From assembly GCF_041200175.1 (NCBI RefSeq), contig NZ_CP165727.1, positions 1,240,001-1,304,000 on the forward strand: a DNA stretch of 64,000 nucleotides. The letters run 5' to 3'. Position numbers and translations under genes: made by a program. The notes beneath the pieces are model-generated. The model was not told the origin of the DNA, did no database searches, and worked only from the letters and a program-made list of their open reading frames with translations. Source of the DNA: Streptomyces sp. R33. GTDB lineage: Bacteria; Actinomycetota; Actinomycetes; Streptomycetales; Streptomycetaceae. Of the stretch, positions 61,311-64,000 are shown one piece after another (the first letter of the stretch is position 1; every line of letters starts with the position of its first letter).

Positions 61311-62191
61311 CCTCCGAAACGATCACCGCGGCAGCATCCGGCACATGGCGGCTCGGCGACCTCACCGTCCGCCGCATCGGCTTCGGCGCCATGCGCCTGA
61401 CGCATCTCGCCGACGGCTCCCCCAGTGACCGTGAGCGGGTGACTTCCGTACTGCGCCGGGCCGTCGAGCTCGGCGTGAACCACATCGACACCGCGGCCTT
61501 CTACTTCTCTGCGCTGCGCTCCGCCAACGAGCTGATCAACCGGGCCCTGGCCCCGTACGCCGACGACCTCGTCATCACCACCAAGGTGGGGCCGGGCCGG
61601 AACTCCGCCGGGGAATGGTGGTGGGCCACCCCCGAACAGCTGCGCGGGCAGGTCGAGGAGAACCTGCGCCAGCTGGGCCGGGACCACCTCGACGTGGTCA
61701 ACCTGCGGGTACCGCGCCGCGAGACGACCGGTTCGATCGCCGAGCACTTCAGCGCCCTCGCCGAGCTGCGTACGGCCGGGCTCATCCGCCATCTCGGGGT
61801 GTCCAACGTCCGGCCCGACCACCTCGCCGAGGCGCAGGCCATCGCACCGGTCGTGTGCGTGCAGAACCCGTACGGGATCGGCTCCCCGGCCGAGGACCAC
61901 GCCTTCCTCGACGCGTGCGGGCAGCAGGGCATCGCCTTCGTGCCGTTCTTCGCGATCGCCGGCGCGGGCAAGGAGGCCGGGCTCGTCGCGGAGGGCGCCG
62001 AGCAGGTACGGGCCGTCGCCGAGGCCCACGGCGTGTCGGCGGCGCAGCTGCGGCTCGCCTGGACCCTGAACCGGGGCCCGCACGTCCTGGCCATCCCCGG
62101 CACCGGGAACCCCGACCACCTGGTCGAGAACATCGCCACCGGGGCGCTGACGCTGTCCCCGGAGGAGATCGCGCTACTCGAAGCCTCTTAG
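61307..62191 (+). CDS. Aldo/keto reductase family protein
   Basis: A 294-residue TIM-barrel oxidoreductase, starting in a 4-base overlap with the serpin stop (ATGA). RIGFGAMRLTHLADG, HIDTAAFYF (Asp and Tyr), VITTKVGPG (Lys) and HLGVSNVRPDHLAEA follow the AKR pattern. The position normally held by the catalytic His reads VVNLRVPRR, so substrate geometry differs; this is common in this subgroup. C-terminal IPGTGNPDHLVEN binds NADPH. It is convergent with the KDG kinase gene, overlapping 18 bases. Confidence 0.9.
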   Translation: MTSETITAAASGTWRLGDLTVRRIGFGAMRLTHLADGSPSDRERVTSVLRRAVELGVNHIDTAAFYFSALRSANELINRALAPYADDLVITTKVGPGRNSAGEWWWATPEQLRGQVEENLRQLGRDHLDVVNLRVPRRETTGSIAEHFSALAELRTAGLIRHLGVSNVRPDHLAEAQAIAPVVCVQNPYGIGSPAEDHAFLDACGQQGIAFVPFFAIAGAGKEAGLVAEGAEQVRAVAEAHGVSAAQLRLAWTLNRGPHVLAIPGTGNPDHLVENIATGALTLSPEEIALLEAS

Positions 62192-63163
62192 TGGGTGGGC
62201 GGCGGCCAGGGCCGCCGTTTCGGGGAACGCGGGGACGTGGCCCGTGCCGCCACGGCCGGACACCGAGAGGGAGGCGGCCGCCATGCCGCGGGCGACGGCC
62301 TCGGCGAGGGGGTCGCCCAGGGCGAGCCGGGCCGTGGCCGTGCCCGTGAAGCAGTCCCCGGCTCCGGTCGCGTCGACCGGAGCCGGGTTGACGGGTACGG
62401 CGTGGTACCCCGCCCGCGTGCCGTCGTCGAGCAGCAGCCGGTCGGCGCCCGCGGTGACGACGACCGTACGGGCGCCGAGGGCGCGCCAGCGGGCGGCGGC
62501 GGTCCGCGGATCGCCGGTGCCGACCAGGGCCTGTGCGTCCGCCGGGCAGGAGGCCTTCAGCAGTCCGGTCAGCGGGGCGATCCGGGCCAGCAGCTCCCGG
62601 GCCTCGGCCCGACCGGTCAGGCGGGAGCGGAAGTTGGGGTCGTACGAGACGTGACCGCCGGCGGCGTGCACGGCCTCGGCGGCGGCCACCACGGCGTCGC
62701 GGCTGCTCGGGGACAGTGCACCGGTGATCCCGCTGGTGACGAGGGCCTTGGCGCCGGTCAGCAGGTCCCGCCAGGACTCGATGTGCCGGGTGGACAGGGT
62801 GGAACCGGCGCTGTGGGTGCGCCAGTAGACGAAGGCCCGGTCGCCTTCGGTGTCGGCGCCGAGCAGGTAGGCGCCGTTGGGGCGCGGGGCGCGGCGTACG
62901 TGCGAGACGTCCACGCCGAGCTCGGCCGCGCGCCGGAGCAGCGGGAGGCTGAGCTCATCGTCGCCGACGACGGTGAGCAGGGCGGTCCGGGCTCCGGCGG
63001 CCGCGGCGGCGGCCGCCGCGTTGAGGGCGTCGCCGGAGTAGGAGATCCGGGCCCCGGTGCCGTTGGCGGCTTCGCCCAGGGCGCTGTCGGCGTGGATCTC
63101 GACGAGGACCTCGCCGAGGACGAGTACGTCGTAGCCGGTACGGGGCCCGGACGCGGGCGCCAT
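62174..63163 (-). CDS. kdgK: PfkB-family sugar kinase, probable 2-keto-3-deoxygluconate kinase
   Basis: A 329-residue ribokinase-fold kinase. The start is the ATG of MAPASGPRTG, nine bases after GAGGG; an ATG 9 bases upstream is too close to that site. Motifs are YSGDALNAAAAAAAAGARTAL, VSYDPNFRSRL and DATGAGDCFTGTATARL (PfkB signature 2, catalytic Asp). The adjacent KDPG aldolase gene, just upstream with its stop two bases away, makes 2-keto-3-deoxygluconate the natural substrate: kinase then aldolase form the end of the uronate/gluconate pathway. Confidence 0.85.
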   Translation of the reverse strand: MAPASGPRTGYDVLVLGEVLVEIHADSALGEAANGTGARISYSGDALNAAAAAAAAGARTALLTVVGDDELSLPLLRRAAELGVDVSHVRRAPRPNGAYLLGADTEGDRAFVYWRTHSAGSTLSTRHIESWRDLLTGAKALVTSGITGALSPSSRDAVVAAAEAVHAAGGHVSYDPNFRSRLTGRAEARELLARIAPLTGLLKASCPADAQALVGTGDPRTAAARWRALGARTVVVTAGADRLLLDDGTRAGYHAVPVNPAPVDATGAGDCFTGTATARLALGDPLAEAVARGMAAASLSVSGRGGTGHVPAFPETAALAAAHPLRGFE

Positions 63164-63165
63164 GC

Positions 63166-63804
63166 TCAGCATCCCTCGGCGGTGCAGCGGGAGCAGCACG
63201 GCCGTGCCAGCGCCGCGAAGACGGCGGCCAGTTCGCCCGGATCGTCGGGCAGGCCGCTGCCGATGCCCACGGCGGCCGCCCCGGCGGCGAGCCACTCCGG
63301 GATCTCGCCGGGCCGGATCCCACCGGTCGGGATGAACAGCGCCCCGGGCAGGACCGCCTTGAGGGAGCGGATGAACCGGGGGCCGCCGACGTGCGCCGGG
63401 AACACCTTGGCGGCGCCCGCGGACCTGACGGCGGAGGCGATCTCGCCCGGGGTGAAGCCGCCCTCGACGAAGACCGCGCCGCGGCGGGCGGCGACGGCGC
63501 GGACCTCGGGGGCCGGGTAGGGGGAGATCAGGAAGGCCGCGCCCGCATCGAGGGCGGTCTCGGCGTCGGTGGCGGTGGTGACGGTGCCGACGCCGATCAG
63601 GGCGGGCCGGTCGTACGCGTCGGCGAGCGGGGCGGTCCGGGCGACGGCCTCGGCCCAGCGGGGGGTGGAGGTGGTCAGCTCGACCGTGCGGCAGCCGGCG
63701 GCCAGCAGGGCGGTGGTCCGGCGGACCGCTTCGTCCGCGTCGGCGTTGCGCAGCACCGGCAGCAGGCACTGGGCGGCCATGGCGTCGTACGGGTGACAGG
63801 ACAA
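63166..63804 (-). CDS. eda: KDPG/KHG aldolase
   Basis: A 212-residue class I aldolase, read from a TTG with GGGAGGGG upstream; an in-frame ATG at 63780 is the alternative. The barrel signatures are LLPVLRNADADEAVRRTTAL, GCRTVELTTSTPRWAEAV (with catalytic Glu), GVGTVTTATDAETALDAGA, VEGGFTPGEI and AKVFPAHVGG (Schiff-base Lys), then PTGGIRPGEIPEWLAAGA. It cleaves 2-keto-3-deoxy-6-phosphogluconate to pyruvate and glyceraldehyde 3-phosphate. The kinase gene follows immediately. Confidence 0.92.
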   Translation of the reverse strand: MSCHPYDAMAAQCLLPVLRNADADEAVRRTTALLAAGCRTVELTTSTPRWAEAVARTAPLADAYDRPALIGVGTVTTATDAETALDAGAAFLISPYPAPEVRAVAARRGAVFVEGGFTPGEIASAVRSAGAAKVFPAHVGGPRFIRSLKAVLPGALFIPTGGIRPGEIPEWLAAGAAAVGIGSGLPDDPGELAAVFAALARPCCSRCTAEGC

Positions 63805-63856
63805 CGGGACCCCTCCCTCTGTTCCCGGCAGCGGTTTCCACCGACGCGGAAAAGTT

Positions 63857-63893
63857 GTTCCACGTAATGGCACGCTGTACCGTTTAACGGAAC
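63857..63893. promoter_or_regulatory. Candidate operator for the divergent regulator
   Basis: Two 17-base elements in opposite orientation: GTTCCACGTAATGGCAC (63857-63873, plus strand) and GTTCCGTTAAACGGTAC (63893-63877, minus strand), sharing GTTCC....AA.GG.AC. Their centres are 20 bases apart. A perfect CCGTTTAACGG lies inside the second. The layout suits an IclR-type dimer regulating both the KDPG operon and itself. Confidence 0.6.
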
Positions 63894-63939
63894 GCTTCCC
63901 GCTGACCCTACCCCCACCCGCCCTGACTCTGGAGAGCGC

Positions 63940-64000
63940 ATGCCCGACGACGGGGAGACGACGGACGAGTCCGGGGGCCCCGCGCGCGGTGGCCGGACCT
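63940..64000 (+). CDS. Start of a divergent regulator gene, truncated by the window
   Basis: An ATG at 63940 with GGAGAG eight bases upstream opens a frame of at least 20 codons beginning MPDDGETTDESGGPARGGRT, then the window ends. The disordered acidic start followed by RGGRT is common for IclR-family regulators, which often sit opposite KDG kinase/KDPG aldolase operons, but no DNA-binding motif is visible yet. The assignment is inference from context. Confidence 0.5.
   Translation, partial: MPDDGETTDESGGPARGGRT

Noticed and set aside
58072..64000. A possible integrated element at the tRNA-Trp gene.
   Set aside because: No integrase, repeat of the tRNA end, or phage genes were seen.

Overview
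The window is a very GC-rich chromosomal segment from an actinomycete, almost certainly a Streptomyces. Reasons: strong third-position GC bias, many GTG/TTG starts, frequent 4-base GTGA/ATGA stop-start overlaps, likely leaderless genes, Tat and lipobox signal peptides, a sugar ABC system without its own ATPase gene, and a DasR-like site in a chitinase promoter. No phage, plasmid, integrase, intact transposase or CRISPR array was seen. The species cannot be named from the sequence alone.

Layout. 1-3.4 kb: end of a membrane acyltransferase gene, a small secreted protein, and a three-gene cassette with an SMI1/KNR4-like protein between imperfect direct repeats. 3.4-12.5 kb: DUF350 protein; a GNAT/ATP-grasp fusion whose 3' end overlaps a convergent adenylation-domain/membrane fusion; an ABC exporter; a VOC protein; and a MerR regulator whose effector part resembles domains 2 and 3 of the DNA polymerase III sliding clamp. 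The exporter and the MerR gene both have MerR-type promoters (19-bp spacer with dyad), suggesting one regulon. 12.5-16.3 kb: an unknown protein and a gluconate locus (GntR regulator, kinase, permease). 16.3-20.7 kb: a P450-like gene, an unknown protein and a WXG100-like small protein in tandem, then a degenerate serine hydrolase and an ATP-grasp protein.

20.7-38.1 kb: large subtilase, MFS exporter, DUF6629 protein, cholesterol oxidase, AhpD-like/DapB-like gene pair, XRE-cupin regulator with a 40-residue membrane protein, ATP-dependent DNA ligase, a hydrolase fused to an ABC ATPase with its permease, a lipoprotein beta-carbonic anhydrase and an aldo/keto reductase.

38.2-57.5 kb is a carbohydrate-use region: GH35 beta-galactosidase-galT-galK, a chimeric DeoR/LacI-type regulator, a sugar-binding protein with two permeases and a hydroxyacid dehydrogenase, then a LacI regulator divergent from a Gfo/Idh dehydrogenase-DUF993-isomerase operon, a family 8 polysaccharide lyase and a dimethylformamidase-like lipoprotein. 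The GH35 promoter and the sugar-ABC promoter carry near-identical 18-bp boxes in the same orientation about 60 bases upstream of the inferred start, so one regulator probably controls uptake and breakdown of a galactoside.

57.6-64 kb: VOC protein, tRNA-Trp, a gene remnant, a GH18 chitinase, a bacterial serpin-like protein translationally coupled to an aldo/keto reductase, a KDG kinase/KDPG aldolase pair, and the start of a divergent regulator cut by the window edge.
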